From Secundilactobacillus pentosiphilus (lineage in GTDB: Bacteria > Bacillota > Bacilli > Lactobacillales > Lactobacillaceae): 64,000 nt of DNA. Positions 9,456 through 19,700 of this stretch are shown here, piece by piece. Where the stretch lies: positions 1 through 64,000 of the forward strand of contig NZ_BCMI01000012.1 of NCBI RefSeq assembly GCF_002217985.1. The letters run 5' to 3'. The notes under the pieces were generated by a model, which was given only the letters and a program-made list of their open reading frames with translations, had not been told where the DNA came from and searched no databases. A program made the position numbers and the translations under genes. The first letter of the stretch is position 1; each line of letters begins with the position of its first letter.

Positions 9456-11915
9456 TTACTTCTTCAATGGTGTCCATTGCCATTTAGTGAATTCTTCAAT
9501 GTCGCGACCTTCGTCACGAGTAACCTTGAAGTGTTTTGCTAAGATGTCATCCATCTTCTTGTCGAAGGCTTTACCGGCAGCTTCGTCGATAACACCCTTT
9601 TCAATCAATGTGTTAACAGCATCTTTAGATTGGTTGAAACGATCAAGCTTAGAGTATACACGCATGTCGTAAGCAGTGGTGATATCACCATCTTCACGGT
9701 AACCATGGACGTGTGCACCAGCATGTTGACGTTCGTAGAAGATTGATTCGATCAAGTCTTCGTAACCGTGGAAACCAAAGAGTACTGGAGTTCCTGATTG
9801 ACCGAATAGTGATGTGAACTTGTCATCTGACAATGAACGTTCTGCGTTCAGAGGGCCGTTCTTCTTTTGAAGACGTCCAAGTTCAACAACGTTGACATAA
9901 CGCATCTTAACTGATGGGAATGCATCGTTGATCAAATCGATAGCAGCTAAGGTTTCGATAGTTGGTTCAACACCGGCTGAAGCAAAGACGATATCAGCAT
10001 CTTCACCTTCAGCAACAGTTGAAGCCCAATCAATTGCCTTGATACCTTCAGTAGCTAATTCTTCAGCTTCGTCGATTGAGAACCATTGTTGACGAGGTTG
10101 CTTAGAAGCAACGATGTGGTTAACCTTTTGACGGTCACGGAAGGCACGGTCAAAGACAGCTAACAACGTGTTACCATCGGCTGGAAGATATTGACGGATA
10201 AAGTCAGACTTCTTTTCAGCCAAGTGGGTCAGCATACCTGGGTCTTGGTGGGTATAACCGTTGTGGTCTTGTTGGAAGACAGTTGAAGTTGAGATCAGGT
10301 TCAATGATGGGTAATCATTGCGCCATGGTTCAGCAGCAGCTTGACGGATCCACTTGAAGTGTTGCGTCGTCATTGAGTCAACAACCCGCAAGAATGATTC
10401 GTATGAAGCAAAGATTCCTTGACGACCAGTCAGAGTGTAACCTTCAAGCCAGCCTTCAGCTTGGTGTTCTGACAATTGAGCATCTAAAATACGGCCTTCT
10501 GGGGCTTCGTATTGGTCATTAGGGTTCTTGACCTTGCTCATCCATTGACGGTTAGTCATCTTGAACATATCCCAGAGACGGTTTGACATGGTTTCGTCAG
10601 GGCCGAATACACGGAATGAAGTTGGGTTCTTAGTAGCAACGCCAGCAAAGAACGAAGAAAGAACGTTCATATCCATGTTACGGTTACCATCTGGTAATAA
10701 CGTTCCACGGTTGTCAGCATTGATGTCGTTGGCTAAGCTCTTCCAGTCAGGTAAGTCAAGCATAGCAGGCTTTTCGCCACGACGACGGCCACCGTTAGTT
10801 ACGGGGTTGGCTGCCATCCGCTTGTCACCCTTAGGGGCAAAGTCAGCAACTTCGGCCTTCAATGAACCATCAGTGTTAAATAATTCTTCTGGCTTGTATG
10901 AGTTCATCCAAGCTTCGAATTCTGGTAATTCAGCAAGGTTCTTTTGGCTCAAGCCAAGCGGAACTTGGTGAGCACGGAATGAGTTTTCAATTGGTTCGCC
11001 AGCTGGGTTTGTCTTAGGACCGCCCCAACCTTTAGGCAAACGTGCGATAACAACAGGCCAAGCTGGAATAGTACCATCTTCGTACTTGCCGTTTTCGCGA
11101 GCATCTTTTTGGATTTGTTTGATATCAGCAATTGCTTGATCAAATAACTTAGCAGCTTTTTCGTGGTAAGTCATGTAATTGTGAATATCATCGTTTTCAA
11201 GGAAACGAGGTGACCAGCCAAGGCCTTCGAAGAACTTAGCGATGTTTTCGTCGCTCATCCGACTGAAGAGAGTTGGGTTGGAAATCTTGAAGCCGTTTAA
11301 GTCAAGAATTGGTAAAACGGCACCGTCGTTCTTAGGGTTCAAGAACTTGATTGAGTTCCAAGCAGTCATAGCAGGACCGGTTTCAACTTCACCATCACCA
11401 ACAACAGTAAAGGCGATTTGGTCTGGGTTATCCAGAACGGCACCAGTTGCGTGTGAAAGTGAATAACCAAGTTCGCCACCTTCATGAAGTGAGCCAGGAG
11501 TTTGAGCAGTCATGTGGGAACCAATTCCACCAGGGAATGAGAACCGCTTGTAAAGACGTGACATACCTTCAAGATCCTGTGTGATTTCAGGGTAGGCGTC
11601 GGTGTAAGTACCGTCCAAGTATGAGTTAGTAACCATTACTTGGCCACCGTGACCGGGACCACCAATATAGAACATGTTCAAACCGTACTTGTTGATCAAA
11701 CGGTTGGCATGGGCGTACAGGAACGTTTGTCCTGAAATCGTACCCCAGTGACCAATTGGCTTAACTTTTACGTCGTCCGCTTGGATTGGTGTGTTAGTAA
11801 CTGAGAACAATGGGTTGTTCTTCAGGAAGATCATACCACCTGAAAGATACGTTGTGGCACGCCACCAGGCGTCAACTTTTTCCAAGTATGACTTGGAATC
11901 ATAATCTACTGCCAT
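9456..11915 (-). CDS. xpkA: Xylulose-5-phosphate / fructose-6-phosphate phosphoketolase
   Basis: An 819-residue ThDP enzyme cleaving xylulose-5-P with phosphate into acetyl-phosphate and glyceraldehyde-3-P, the defining step of heterolactic fermentation. Visible features are [18 protein letters not shown] (~50-70), the [10 protein letters not shown] stretch, the ThDP motif [15 protein letters not shown], and [12 protein letters not shown] near residue 550. An upstream GTG extends the frame by four residues, but the ATG at 11915 (MAVDYDSK) is the better start because AAGGAG lies about 11 bases before it. Strongly biased codon use suggests high expression. Monocistronic. An inverted repeat TAACGA-N4-TCGTTA at 11960-11975 lies in the 5' region and may be a regulatory site. 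Confidence 0.97.
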   Translation of the reverse strand: MAVDYDSKSYLEKVDAWWRATTYLSGGMIFLKNNPLFSVTNTPIQADDVKVKPIGHWGTISGQTFLYAHANRLINKYGLNMFYIGGPGHGGQVMVTNSYLDGTYTDAYPEITQDLEGMSRLYKRFSFPGGIGSHMTAQTPGSLHEGGELGYSLSHATGAVLDNPDQIAFTVVGDGEVETGPAMTAWNSIKFLNPKNDGAVLPILDLNGFKISNPTLFSRMSDENIAKFFEGLGWSPRFLENDDIHNYMTYHEKAAKLFDQAIADIKQIQKDARENGKYEDGTIPAWPVVIARLPKGWGGPKTNPAGEPIENSFRAHQVPLGLSQKNLAELPEFEAWMNSYKPEELFNTDGSLKAEVADFAPKGDKRMAANPVTNGGRRRGEKPAMLDLPDWKSLANDINADNRGTLLPDGNRNMDMNVLSSFFAGVATKNPTSFRVFGPDETMSNRLWDMFKMTNRQWMSKVKNPNDQYEAPEGRILDAQLSEHQAEGWLEGYTLTGRQGIFASYESFLRVVDSMTTQHFKWIRQAAAEPWRNDYPSLNLISTSTVFQQDHNGYTHQDPGMLTHLAEKKSDFIRQYLPADGNTLLAVFDRAFRDRQKVNHIVASKQPRQQWFSIDEAEELATEGIKAIDWASTVAEGEDADIVFASAGVEPTIETLAAIDLINDAFPSVKMRYVNVVELGRLQKKNGPLNAERSLSDDKFTSLFGQSGTPVLFGFHGYEDLIESIFYERQHAGAHVHGYREDGDITTAYDMRVYSKLDRFNQSKDAVNTLIEKGVIDEAAGKAFDKKMDDILAKHFKVTRDEGRDIEEFTKWQWTPLKK

Positions 11916-12204
11916 GAAATTATACACTCCTTCATTTAAATAGCTTTACTTCTGACAATTAACGAAAAATCGTTATGGTCCATTTGCTTTATTAATAATA
12001 CCAATTATCCCAAAAAAGTCAACAACTTTTTAAATTGATACGGTCCAATTAGTAAAAATGCTATGAAATTCGCATTTTCACACTTCGCAAAGTTTTGAAA
12101 CTGACCCGATTTAACGTGCTTAAATCATACTATGGATGGGAGAAATGTGGTAGTTAATTTTCAATTAATTCATGAATTTCTTTCGTATTTAAATTTCTGT
12201 CATT

Positions 12205-12657
12205 TTAGGATTTGTTTTCATGCAGCAACTGATTCAGCCGGCGAACCTTGGCTTTAGCAATCTGCATGGAAATGAACCACATCATCACGTAGATTATGAC
12301 AAACTCCAGCGTGTATGAAAGGAAGTAATGCTGTACCGGAAACCAGTCCGCAATAATGGCTAACGGTGTAAAGCACGCATAGGTCACGATAAAGTGAACG
12401 ATTGTCTGATGGGTGATGCTCCATTGACTCTTTTCAAAGATCAAATAGCTGGTCACGTCAAAAACGATTCCCATCAAAGCCCACAAACCCGCTGAGACGA
12501 TAGTCGCCATTAAATTATTGCTGAACCGAGCGACAAATTCCGGTGTTGACGGCATAAAGGTTGCGGTTTGATTCAGCACCGAAAAAACGAGTGCCATCAT
12601 AAACCCGATGGTAATCCCGATCACCGCTCCGGAAATCATATGTCCGATTACTTTCAT
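12205..12657 (-). CDS. DUF3021 membrane protein (partner of LytTR regulator)
   Basis: A 150-residue protein with four predicted membrane segments (around residues 8-28, 48-68, 80-102 and 112-134) and a basic tail (AKAKVRRLNQLLHENK). This is the DUF3021 pattern, found almost always beside a LytTR DNA-binding protein. Its ATG overlaps the stop of the LytTR gene by 4 bp, so the two are translationally coupled. By analogy with streptococcal LytTR regulatory systems (HdrRM, BrsRM), where a small membrane protein restrains its LytTR partner, it may act as a membrane antagonist or sensor (inference). No ABC transporter accompanies the pair here. Confidence 0.8.
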   Translation of the reverse strand: MKVIGHMISGAVIGITIGFMMALVFSVLNQTATFMPSTPEFVARFSNNLMATIVSAGLWALMGIVFDVTSYLIFEKSQWSITHQTIVHFIVTYACFTPLAIIADWFPVQHYFLSYTLEFVIIYVMMWFISMQIAKAKVRRLNQLLHENKS

Positions 12658-13097
12658 TTCAAAAAAGCCTCCTTGATTTGCTTAACGTAGCGTCTTGACG
12701 TATAGGTACTCGCTCCCGTTGTTAAATTAATCCGATAACTGCCGCTGCTAGTCAATGAGAACGACTGAATGGCTGCCTTGTTGACAATTTCAGCATTGGA
12801 AACGGAGATGAACGTTGAATCTGAAAGCTGCGATCTTAACTCATACATCCGCTGATGCACACGGTAGGTACCCGCTGTGGTTTCACAGACCACGTGCTTA
12901 CCTTGCGTGTAAAACCGAATAATGCGATAAAACGGCACCACTATTCGCCGATTATCTTGGTAACCGATGACGGTCATTTTATTCACCAGCCGATCGATCT
13001 CAATCGACAACTGAATCAGTTCTGGGTTTTCCTTTTGCGCGTTGATACTAATTGATGGTGTGACAAATTTCTTGGCTAGATTAAAAATAACATCCAC
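12654..13097 (-). CDS. LytTR-type DNA-binding regulator
   Basis: A 147-residue transcription factor without a receiver domain. Residues ~45-147 form the LytTR beta-rich DNA-binding domain (VPFYRIIRFYTQGKHVVCET, FISVSNAEIVNKAAIQSF, YTSRRYVKQIKEAF). The start is GTG, six bases after GGAGGGG. It is coupled to the downstream DUF3021 gene and is probably autoregulated, as LytTR-membrane protein pairs usually are. LytTR sites are two short direct repeats about one helical turn apart; I could not assign one with confidence upstream of 13097. Confidence 0.85.
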   Translation of the reverse strand: MDVIFNLAKKFVTPSISINAQKENPELIQLSIEIDRLVNKMTVIGYQDNRRIVVPFYRIIRFYTQGKHVVCETTAGTYRVHQRMYELRSQLSDSTFISVSNAEIVNKAAIQSFSLTSSGSYRINLTTGASTYTSRRYVKQIKEAFLK

Positions 13098-13194
13098 TTT
13101 CTTCCCCTCCTTTCAAAAACAGTTTATCCGCATTCTTTACTAATAGCTAGATTGTCGGAATAACTGGTCTATTTCCCCGATAAATGGTCGAAAA

Positions 13195-13222
13195 AAGGTC
13201 GCGGGCGATTGCCTGCGACCTT
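13195..13222 (-). terminator. Terminator of the 13.2-13.7 kb secreted-protein gene
   Basis: Stem AAGGTCGCGGGC / GCCTGCGACCTT with a GATT loop and one G-U pair, followed on the minus strand by a run of U from A6 at 13191-13196. Confidence 0.85.
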
Positions 13223-13238
13223 CGGATCCAACTTTAGT

Positions 13239-13748
13239 TTAATAGTGATATGAACCGTTCGCTTTAACAGTAACAGTTTGCTGCCCCTTATGCAGATACG
13301 TTTTATGATGCGTCAGGATCAGCGCTGATTTCAGTTTTGAACCCGTTACGCGCCATAACAGAACGGACTGAGTCTTACCATTTACCTTGTGAGTGGTCTT
13401 GCGAAAATACATGTAGGCCGACTTGCCCAAACCATGAAGACCCTGATTCTTATTCTTGCTTAATTTGGCGGCAGTTCCAAGGTTGATTCTGTACCAGCCA
13501 TGAACCTTACTGATGGTTGACAGATAACCGAAGTTTCCCGTGCCTACCGGAAAAGCGTTCCAGGCAAATTTATGCGTTGACAATGTTACCTCTTCACCAG
13601 CAGCTGCTCCCCGGTAGTGACCAGTTGTCCAATACCAGTTTCCCCGAACTGACTTAGCAGTCGTGCCATAGCTGCTTGCACTGGCACTGATACCAGTCAA
13701 CCCTAATCCAGCAAACAATACGACTCCAGCAACAATCCATTTCCTCAT
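13239..13748 (-). CDS. Small secreted protein, unknown function
   Basis: A 169-residue exported protein. The N-terminus MRKWIVAGVVLFAGLGLTGISASA is a classic Sec signal peptide with AxA-like cleavage; no sorting motif, lipobox or second membrane segment follows. The mature part is basic, Tyr/Trp/Gly/His-rich (GNWYWTTGHYRG, KTYLHKGQQTVTVKANGSYHY), a composition common in small lactobacillar cell-wall-associated proteins that bind by charge. Start ATG follows GAGGTG; a TTG one codon earlier is less likely. I do not recognise the family and propose no function. It has its own terminator and is separate from the LytTR pair downstream. Confidence 0.75.
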   Translation of the reverse strand: MRKWIVAGVVLFAGLGLTGISASASSYGTTAKSVRGNWYWTTGHYRGAAAGEEVTLSTHKFAWNAFPVGTGNFGYLSTISKVHGWYRINLGTAAKLSKNKNQGLHGLGKSAYMYFRKTTHKVNGKTQSVLLWRVTGSKLKSALILTHHKTYLHKGQQTVTVKANGSYHY

Positions 13749-13827
13749 CAAAAATCACCTCATTTAAGGAGTAATATACGCTTTTGATGACGTTGAAGCA
13801 AGCGTTCCCATATGCGCTGAAATCGAA

Positions 13828-14436
13828 TCAATCATCCGTATCGACCGTCAGTATCCTGCCCGTTTGCGCGTTGAGCTTCACACTAGTCTCCTGCCCCTGG
13901 TGTTCAAATTGGATCTCCCAATAGGTTTGTTCACTCTCTTTATCAATTGAAGCCTCCGTTGCCGTTTGTCCTTTCGCCTTTGGCTGAGCTGTTTTCACGG
14001 CACGTGATAAGCCAATCACATTATTCAGATCCAATGCGTCTTGCCGTTCTGCACCATTTGCTTCATCCGCTTCTAGCCGTTCACTCTTTTTGATCAGGAT
14101 TTTGCCGCTATTCGCGTCTAATTTCAGCGTATGTTCATGATTGTCATCGACACCATCGATTTCATATTGGTATTTTCCCAATTCCCGCTCAACTGAAAGA
14201 TCCGTGATCTGCGAATCAGCAAAGGTTTTCTGATACGTTTTAATCGCTGTGGCTGCTGGTAGTTTGACCTGGCTGACATCACTGTCTGACGATGACTGAC
14301 TGCTTGAACTTGACTGACTGTGACTGGCAGCGCTAGAAGAAGATGCACTGCTCTTATCCTGCGACTGATGATTTGAACTGCAGCCGGCTAGCATCAGTGA
14401 CGTCAAGGCTGCAGCAAGAACATATTGGACTTTCAT
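13828..14436 (-). CDS. PepSY-domain lipoprotein
   Basis: A 202-residue lipoprotein. The start at MKVQYVLAA is chosen because AGGAAGGATG precedes it; the frame is open 12 codons further upstream without such support. The signal ends in the lipobox LAGC (Cys19), followed by a long Ser/Gln linker (~20-55). Two PepSY repeats follow: one at ~65-125 (YEIDGVDDNHEHTLKLDANSGKIL) and one at ~140-202 (YWEIQFEHQGQETSVKLNAQTGRIL). PepSY domains are thought to inhibit or chaperone secreted peptidases. No protease is adjacent, so the partner is unknown. Acidic overall. Confidence 0.85.
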   Translation of the reverse strand: MKVQYVLAAALTSLMLAGCSSNHQSQDKSSASSSSAASHSQSSSSSQSSSDSDVSQVKLPAATAIKTYQKTFADSQITDLSVERELGKYQYEIDGVDDNHEHTLKLDANSGKILIKKSERLEADEANGAERQDALDLNNVIGLSRAVKTAQPKAKGQTATEASIDKESEQTYWEIQFEHQGQETSVKLNAQTGRILTVDTDD

Positions 14437-14824
14437 CGATAACATCCTTCCTATGTTATTAAAAACGATCAATACGTTATTTTACAGTGTCAGTTTATCG
14501 ATATTGTCGCTGAAACTCAACGATTTCACCCTATTTTTTGACGCAGAAAAATACTCATGCAATGCCCTTCACGCCAAATAGCTCGCGACTAACATGGCGT
14601 ATTCCAAATAAAACTTTCGCCTAAAATCATGACGACTTATTTTAGTGCTTGTGAGTCCTTTCAGATTGCCTAAGCTGCAGCTTGAAATCAAACTAATAGA
14701 CAGCATTGTCTCAGATTGTCCCAAAACAAGCCTAGTTAGTGGTGTGTCCACTCCGAATGGTCTAAAATGACGGCGCATTAGAACCGGACTTTACCGTTAT
14801 CAAACAATTAAGGAGGGATTCACC
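14437..14824. other. 388-bp intergenic region
   Basis: A 69-codon minus-strand frame (14569-14778) exists but has no convincing ribosome binding site or recognisable product, so I treat it as non-coding. The plus-strand gene that follows has a strong AAGGAGG site at 14811-14817. No terminator or repeat seen. Confidence 0.4.
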
Positions 14825-15442
14825 ATGTTCAACTGGGAAACTTACGAACCTGCTGAGTATCAGCGCACTGCAACACCGTCATTAGTTGAATTAACTACTC
14901 GCAGCTACATCACTGCTGAAGGACGGGCACTGCAGCATACGGCCGACGATACATTCGTTCTCTTGGCAAGGGCCGTGCAAAAGATTGCGGCCATCATTGC
15001 CGATAGTCAAAATATTGGCATCGAAGTCGGTGGTTTTAAGACGTACCGCCCCTACCCGCTCCAAGCGGTTTGGACGCTTGACGGCGATGGGGAAAAATTT
15101 AAGATCTGGCTTAAACAGCCCCTGTTCATCCACCAGAATACCTTCGAAGCTGCCAAGAATTACGCCAACTGGGAAAAATCACTTTCTGATCAAATCCACT
15201 TTGAACAGCTGGCTGAAGGCACCGAGATTCAAGCAACGGGGCACGGCGAAATCGGTTCGCAAGCCAAAACCTTGCAGGTGCTTAACACCGCCATTGAAAA
15301 AGCCGACTACCAGCGGACTAAAGTTGACGCCTACCGCGAACTGTATATAGACGGCCTGCCGTTTTCCGAAAAAAGCGACATCTTATTCCGTTTGGCGATC
15401 GACCCTTCAGTGGGCAACCCAACTGCTAGTGTACGTAACTAA
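14825..15442 (+). CDS. GyrI-like effector-binding domain protein
   Basis: A 205-residue soluble protein that resembles the stand-alone GyrI-like family (COG4832 type). The match is by segment order: TPSLVELTTRSYITAEGR near the N-terminus, YRPYPLQAVWTL at ~75-86, KIWLKQPLFIHQNTFEAAK at ~95-113, and a C-terminal YRELYIDGLPFSEKSDILFRLAI. Such proteins bind small hydrophobic ligands and some hydrolyse cyclopropane or ester adducts; the role here is unknown. Start supported by AAGGAGG. It stands alone between divergent and degraded loci. Confidence 0.6.
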   Translation: MFNWETYEPAEYQRTATPSLVELTTRSYITAEGRALQHTADDTFVLLARAVQKIAAIIADSQNIGIEVGGFKTYRPYPLQAVWTLDGDGEKFKIWLKQPLFIHQNTFEAAKNYANWEKSLSDQIHFEQLAEGTEIQATGHGEIGSQAKTLQVLNTAIEKADYQRTKVDAYRELYIDGLPFSEKSDILFRLAIDPSVGNPTASVRN

Positions 15443-15603
15443 TGACCAATTTTTGTTCTAAAATAAGACAAAATATTCTAAAAGTATTATTTCGCTAACT
15501 AAATAAATCACTTATGATAACGATAATAAATTTATAAGCATTCTTCTAGAAATCACCGCTTCTCACTTGTTATGATGGTATTACAAAGAAAGGTGGTGAT
15601 AAC

Positions 15604-16051
15604 TTGCAAACCTTCACTAAAATGGGACTTGCAATCCTACTTGTTCTCGCAATACCGTTGTCTTTAGGTCTAATGCTTGAAATCTGGTCCGTAGTCGGTA
15701 AACCATTGCACTTAGCTTTCTTAGACTCAGGTACGATGCAGAACGTGACTCAGAATTACCTCTTTTGGGGTGGCTTAGCTTTAACAGTGATCCTGATTGT
15801 GATTATCAACTGGCCTAAGACTTTCCAGTTATATCGCATCCGCCATACCAATGGTCAGCTGCGAATATCTAAAAAGGCCATTGATAACTTTTACCCTTCA
15901 GCGCTTCGACAGAAACCATTTATTAGCGAACCCAAAGTTACCACTAAGCTTTCGCGAAGGCAGCTGAAGGTAAAAATTCACGGTATGCTGCGGTCATCAC
16001 CAAACGCAACGTTGTAATCTAAACAGTTTACGAAAAAGATTAGCACAAGAC
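15604..16051 (+). pseudogene. amaP: amaP-like alkaline-shock membrane anchor gene, interrupted by a stop
   Basis: The intact part (TTG start after AAAGGTGG, stop at 16015-16017) codes for 137 residues. Two membrane helices (~7-27 and ~55-72) are followed by the soluble start ISKKAIDNF...PKVTTKLSRRQLKVKIHG, the pattern of AmaP, which anchors Asp23 at the membrane. Reading through the TAA in the same frame gives SKQFTKKISTRLEDIAGI, which looks like the missing AmaP C-terminal helix. The gene is therefore truncated by a nonsense codon, and the following DUF2273 sequence is fused onto its end. The short product may still be made. Next genes are remnants of the same operon. Confidence 0.65.
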
Positions 16052-16147
16052 TTGAAGACATTGCTGGTATCAATCATCGGTGGTTTCACAGGTTTAGTGA
16101 TCACATTGCTGTTACTGACGATTGGTTTTTGGAAGACGATTATTTAA
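16052..16147 (+). pseudogene. DUF2273 small membrane protein remnant
   Basis: One frame reads LKTLLVSIIGGFTGLVITLLLLTIGFWKTII then stop. This matches the core of DUF2273 proteins, which sit between amaP and asp23 in lactobacillar operons. There is no start codon or ribosome binding site, the N-terminus runs into the amaP remnant, and the usual C-terminal half (second helix) is missing. Confidence 0.6.
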
Positions 16148-16175
16148 GTAACCCCGCGTCAAAGCAGGACGTTTA

Positions 16176-16585
16176 ATGCCAACCACAACACTCAACAAAC
16201 CCGAAACAAAGCACACTAAATCTAAAGTTAAAGGCGAATTGGCCTATGAAGACGAGGTATTGCAAAAAATTGTCAGTCTTTGTTTAGACGATATCGAAGA
16301 CTTGTTCACGGTCGATGGCAGTTTCTTTACTAACGTTGCCGATAAACTAGTGAATACGAATGACGTCACCTCTGGTCTTGACGTGATCGAAGAGAACGTG
16401 ACAGTTGTAGACGTGAAAACTAAGGCTGAACATGAAGCGATTCAGTAAGCATACAGGATAAAGTCGGTAAACTTGGCGACTAAACAAAGCAAACGGTGAG
16501 CAAAGGTGCTAAAAAGACAAAATCGGCGGTTTCAACCGGCGTCGATAAAGTAACACCAGGTAACAAACCTCCTCGGGTTCGCTAA
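16176..16585 (+). pseudogene. Asp23/Gls24 family gene with internal deletion and frameshift
   Basis: The ATG frame 16176-16448 codes for 90 residues: KGELAYEDEVLQKIVSLCL, then FTVDGSFFTNVADKLVNTNDVTSG, both Asp23/Gls24 hallmarks. It then jumps straight to LDVIEENVTVVDVKTKAEHE, the family's C-terminal strand. About 50 central residues are missing in frame. After the stop, a different frame (~16480-16585) reads TVSKGAKKTKSAVSTGVDKVTPG...PPRVR, the usual Asp23 tail, so a frameshift is also present. Asp23 proteins act in cell-envelope and alkaline stress; this copy is very probably non-functional. No ribosome binding site is obvious before 16176. Confidence 0.7.
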
Positions 16586-16598
16586 TTTCATATTCAAG

Positions 16599-16632
16599 GG
16601 CAACGCTCCTGGTGAGTGGCGTTGTCCTTTTT
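16599..16632 (+). terminator. Terminator of the degraded asp23 locus
   Basis: Stem GGCAACGC / GCGTTGTC (one G-U) with a 12-base loop and a T5 tract at 16628-16632. Confidence 0.75.
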
Positions 16633-16669
16633 GATATCCTACTGCGATTAGTTTGATTAATGACGCCAA

Positions 16670-16705
16670 AAAGGAAGCCAATTCGTAACTGAATTGGCTT
16701 CCTTT
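16670..16705. terminator. Terminator at the 3' end of the MucBP adhesin gene
   Basis: Perfect stem of about 15 bp, AAAGGAAGCCAATTC-type arms around GTAACT. It lies 14 bp after the adhesin stop; the minus-strand tail is U-containing from the A5 run at 16668-16672. Confidence 0.8.
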
Positions 16706-16719
16706 GGTTTTAACAACTT

Positions 16720-19700
16720 TTAATGACTGTGTTTCTTACGTTTCATTTCATGCAGACCTATTGATCCCAGTAATAATTCGGATCCCAATAATGATGCGAT
16801 TTCTGCACGCTGTTCATTAGTTTGTGGCATTTTATTAGCGGTGGTCTGCGCTTTATTCTGTGGTAATCGGTTCTGACTCGCTGATTTCTGAGATTGCAAA
16901 GTAACGCGGGCCTCTGATGTCGAAGCAGCTGCACCTGCACTCATGCCAGAATGAGTTTCTGAATTTGTGCCGATATTAGCCACAGCGCCACCATTAGACT
17001 GACCGCTGACTTCACTACTGATCTCCCCATGATTATCGAGACGATCAGCCTTCGAAGATCCGCGACCAGCAGTTGCATTTGATTCACTGACTGACGTTAA
17101 ATCATCTTCAGCAGCGTGATTCTTCTGAGTAAGGTCGTAATACTTATCAAGCGCCACTGACGGACTATCTGATGACACTTGACCCTTAAAGTAACTATGA
17201 ATTCCTGCCGCTAGTTGACCAGCCAGCATGTAATCATAGTACTGATTTCCATTTACCGATTGGCCATCAGATACCTGCCCCTTAAAGAAGGTTTGAATAC
17301 CATCAGTTAATTGGCCCGGCTGCGTGTAATCATAATAATCATCCTGAGTTACTGATTGACTATTCGACAGTACTTTCTCCGCAAAGAAGCTTTGAATACC
17401 ATCAGTATCTTGACCGGCTGGTGTCGTCACGTGATAGCCAATTGACTGATCCGAATTTTCGTCAGTTGGAAAGCTTACCATCCCATCTTCACCTGGTGCT
17501 GAGACGTATCCCTTAGGCAATTGCGAAGTGATATTAAAACTGTCACCAGCATTGCCATCAACGGTAGCAGTACCAACAACTTTTCCGCTGTAATCCGTAA
17601 AGTTAATCATATACTGGTTCGCACTCGGAACGTCTTTGGCAACTTGTTCCTTAGTACCGACTTCGATGCCATCTGCAGTTTGACCGGCTGGTGTAGTGAC
17701 ATGTACAGTCAACGGTTTGCTTGGATCTTGGCCCTTTGGCACACTTACAACCGTGCTAGTTTGGCCCGGTGTCAATACGTATCCTTCTGGCAAATTAGCC
17801 TGGAAGTCATAGTTGTCACCTGTATTGCCAGCAAAACTAGTTGTGCCTACGACGTTGCTATTGTAGTCCGTAAAGCTGATCGTGTATTGATTAGCACTTG
17901 CGACATCGTCGTCGACTTGTTCCTTGGTAACAACTTCGATACCCTCAGTATCTTGGCCAGCTGGGGTAGTGACGTTATAGCTGATTGGCTGACTTGAATC
18001 ACCATCAGTTGAAAGACTTACCATACCATCCTTACCTGGCGTTGACACGTAACCCTTTGGTATTTGCGAAGTGATATTAAAACTATCACCAGGATTGCCA
18101 TCGACAGTAGTTGTACCTACGACGTTACCATTGTAATCCGTAAAGTTGATTGTATATTGATTAGCACTTGCGACATCGTCGTCGACTTGTTCCTTGGTAA
18201 CAACTTCGATACCGTCAGTATCCTGGCCGGCTGGTGTAGTGACATTTACGGTTAATGGTGTTTTAGGGTCTTGACCCTTTGGCACACTTACGACTGTATT
18301 TGTCTGACCTGGTGTCAATACATAACCCTTGGGTAAATTACCCTTGAGGTCATAGTTGTCACCTGCATTACCAACAAAAGTGATTTTACCAACAACATTG
18401 CCATCATAGTCCGTAAAGTTGATCGTGTACTGGTTCGCGCTTGGAACACCGTCTGTTGTCACTTTGCCGAGTTCGACACTCTCAATACGATTTAATTCAA
18501 CTACATAAGTTGGCGTCTTACCATAAACGTTAAAAGTCTTAGTGGCACTAGAGAGGCCATTTTGATTCTTTTTGTTCAGTGTGTAACCTTGATTTAGTAA
18601 ATTCTGTTGCGCTTCGAAAGCTGGCTGATAATCAATATTATCATCGGAAGAACCGCTTAAAGTAGTCGTCCCTAATTCTTTACCAGTTTGCTTATCTACG
18701 AAACGAACCTGAATGCTTTGCGAATCAGCTTTATAAGCAACACTTACAGTACTATCAGCTGGTTTTTCAGTTGCCGCCTGATTAGTTTCCGCAGGAACCG
18801 TATCTTGGTTTGCCGTATAACCAGCAACCGTTGGTACAGTTACTGCTTCATAGCCGTCTAGAGGTGTGTACGTTGTTACGCCGGTTGCCAAATCAGTATC
18901 CGTTGTCCAGTTGGCAGTTTGGGTAACCGCCTTTGGATTGGTGCCATTAACACCAGTAAAGTTGATTGTTCGAGTCGTCGCCCCGTTGAAATCAGCTGGC
19001 AAGACAGTTGAGTGTTGGTGCTTTACCTTAATCGTCAGTGCATTGCCATCAGCTGCTAACGTCTGATCAATCGTTTGGTCACTATCATTAACTAATTCAT
19101 AGTTGGTTGGAACGTTAGCTTGCGCTTTGACTTCATCACCGACTTTACCAGCAAGCACTTGGGTCCCAACTGCAGCACCACCATTGTCTTGATCAGCATA
19201 AGTGACAGCTAAATTAGTTTGATTACCAGTATAAACAACGCTCACAGTACTATCTGCTGGTTTTTCAGTTGCTACCTGATTAGTTTCTGCAGGAACCGTA
19301 TCTTGATCTGCCGTATAGCCAGTAACTGTTGGTACAATTACTGCTTCATAACCATCTAGAGGTGTGTACGTTGTTACGCCAGTTGCCAAGTCAGTATCGG
19401 TTACCCAATTGGCAGTTTGAGTAATCGCCTTTGGATTGGTGCCATTAACACCAGTAAAGTTAATTGTTCGAGTCGTCGTCCCGTTAAATTCAGCTGGCAA
19501 AACAGTTGAGTGTTGATGCTTTACCTTGATCGTCAGTGCATTGCCATCAGCCGTTAAGATCTGATCAATCGTTTGGTCACTATCATTAACTAACACATAG
19601 TTTACCGGAACGTTAGCTTGACCCTTGACTTCATCACCAACTTTACCAGTCATTGTCTGAGTACCAACTGAAATACCACCGTTATCCTGGTCTGCAAAAG

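Noticed and set aside
11916-11927. Upstream GTG start for phosphoketolase
   Set aside because: It overlaps the AAGGAG ribosome binding site; the ATG at 11915 has normal spacing.
14569-14778. 69-codon minus-strand frame
   Set aside because: No Shine-Dalgarno sequence, no recognisable product, and it lies where promoters for the adjacent gene are expected.
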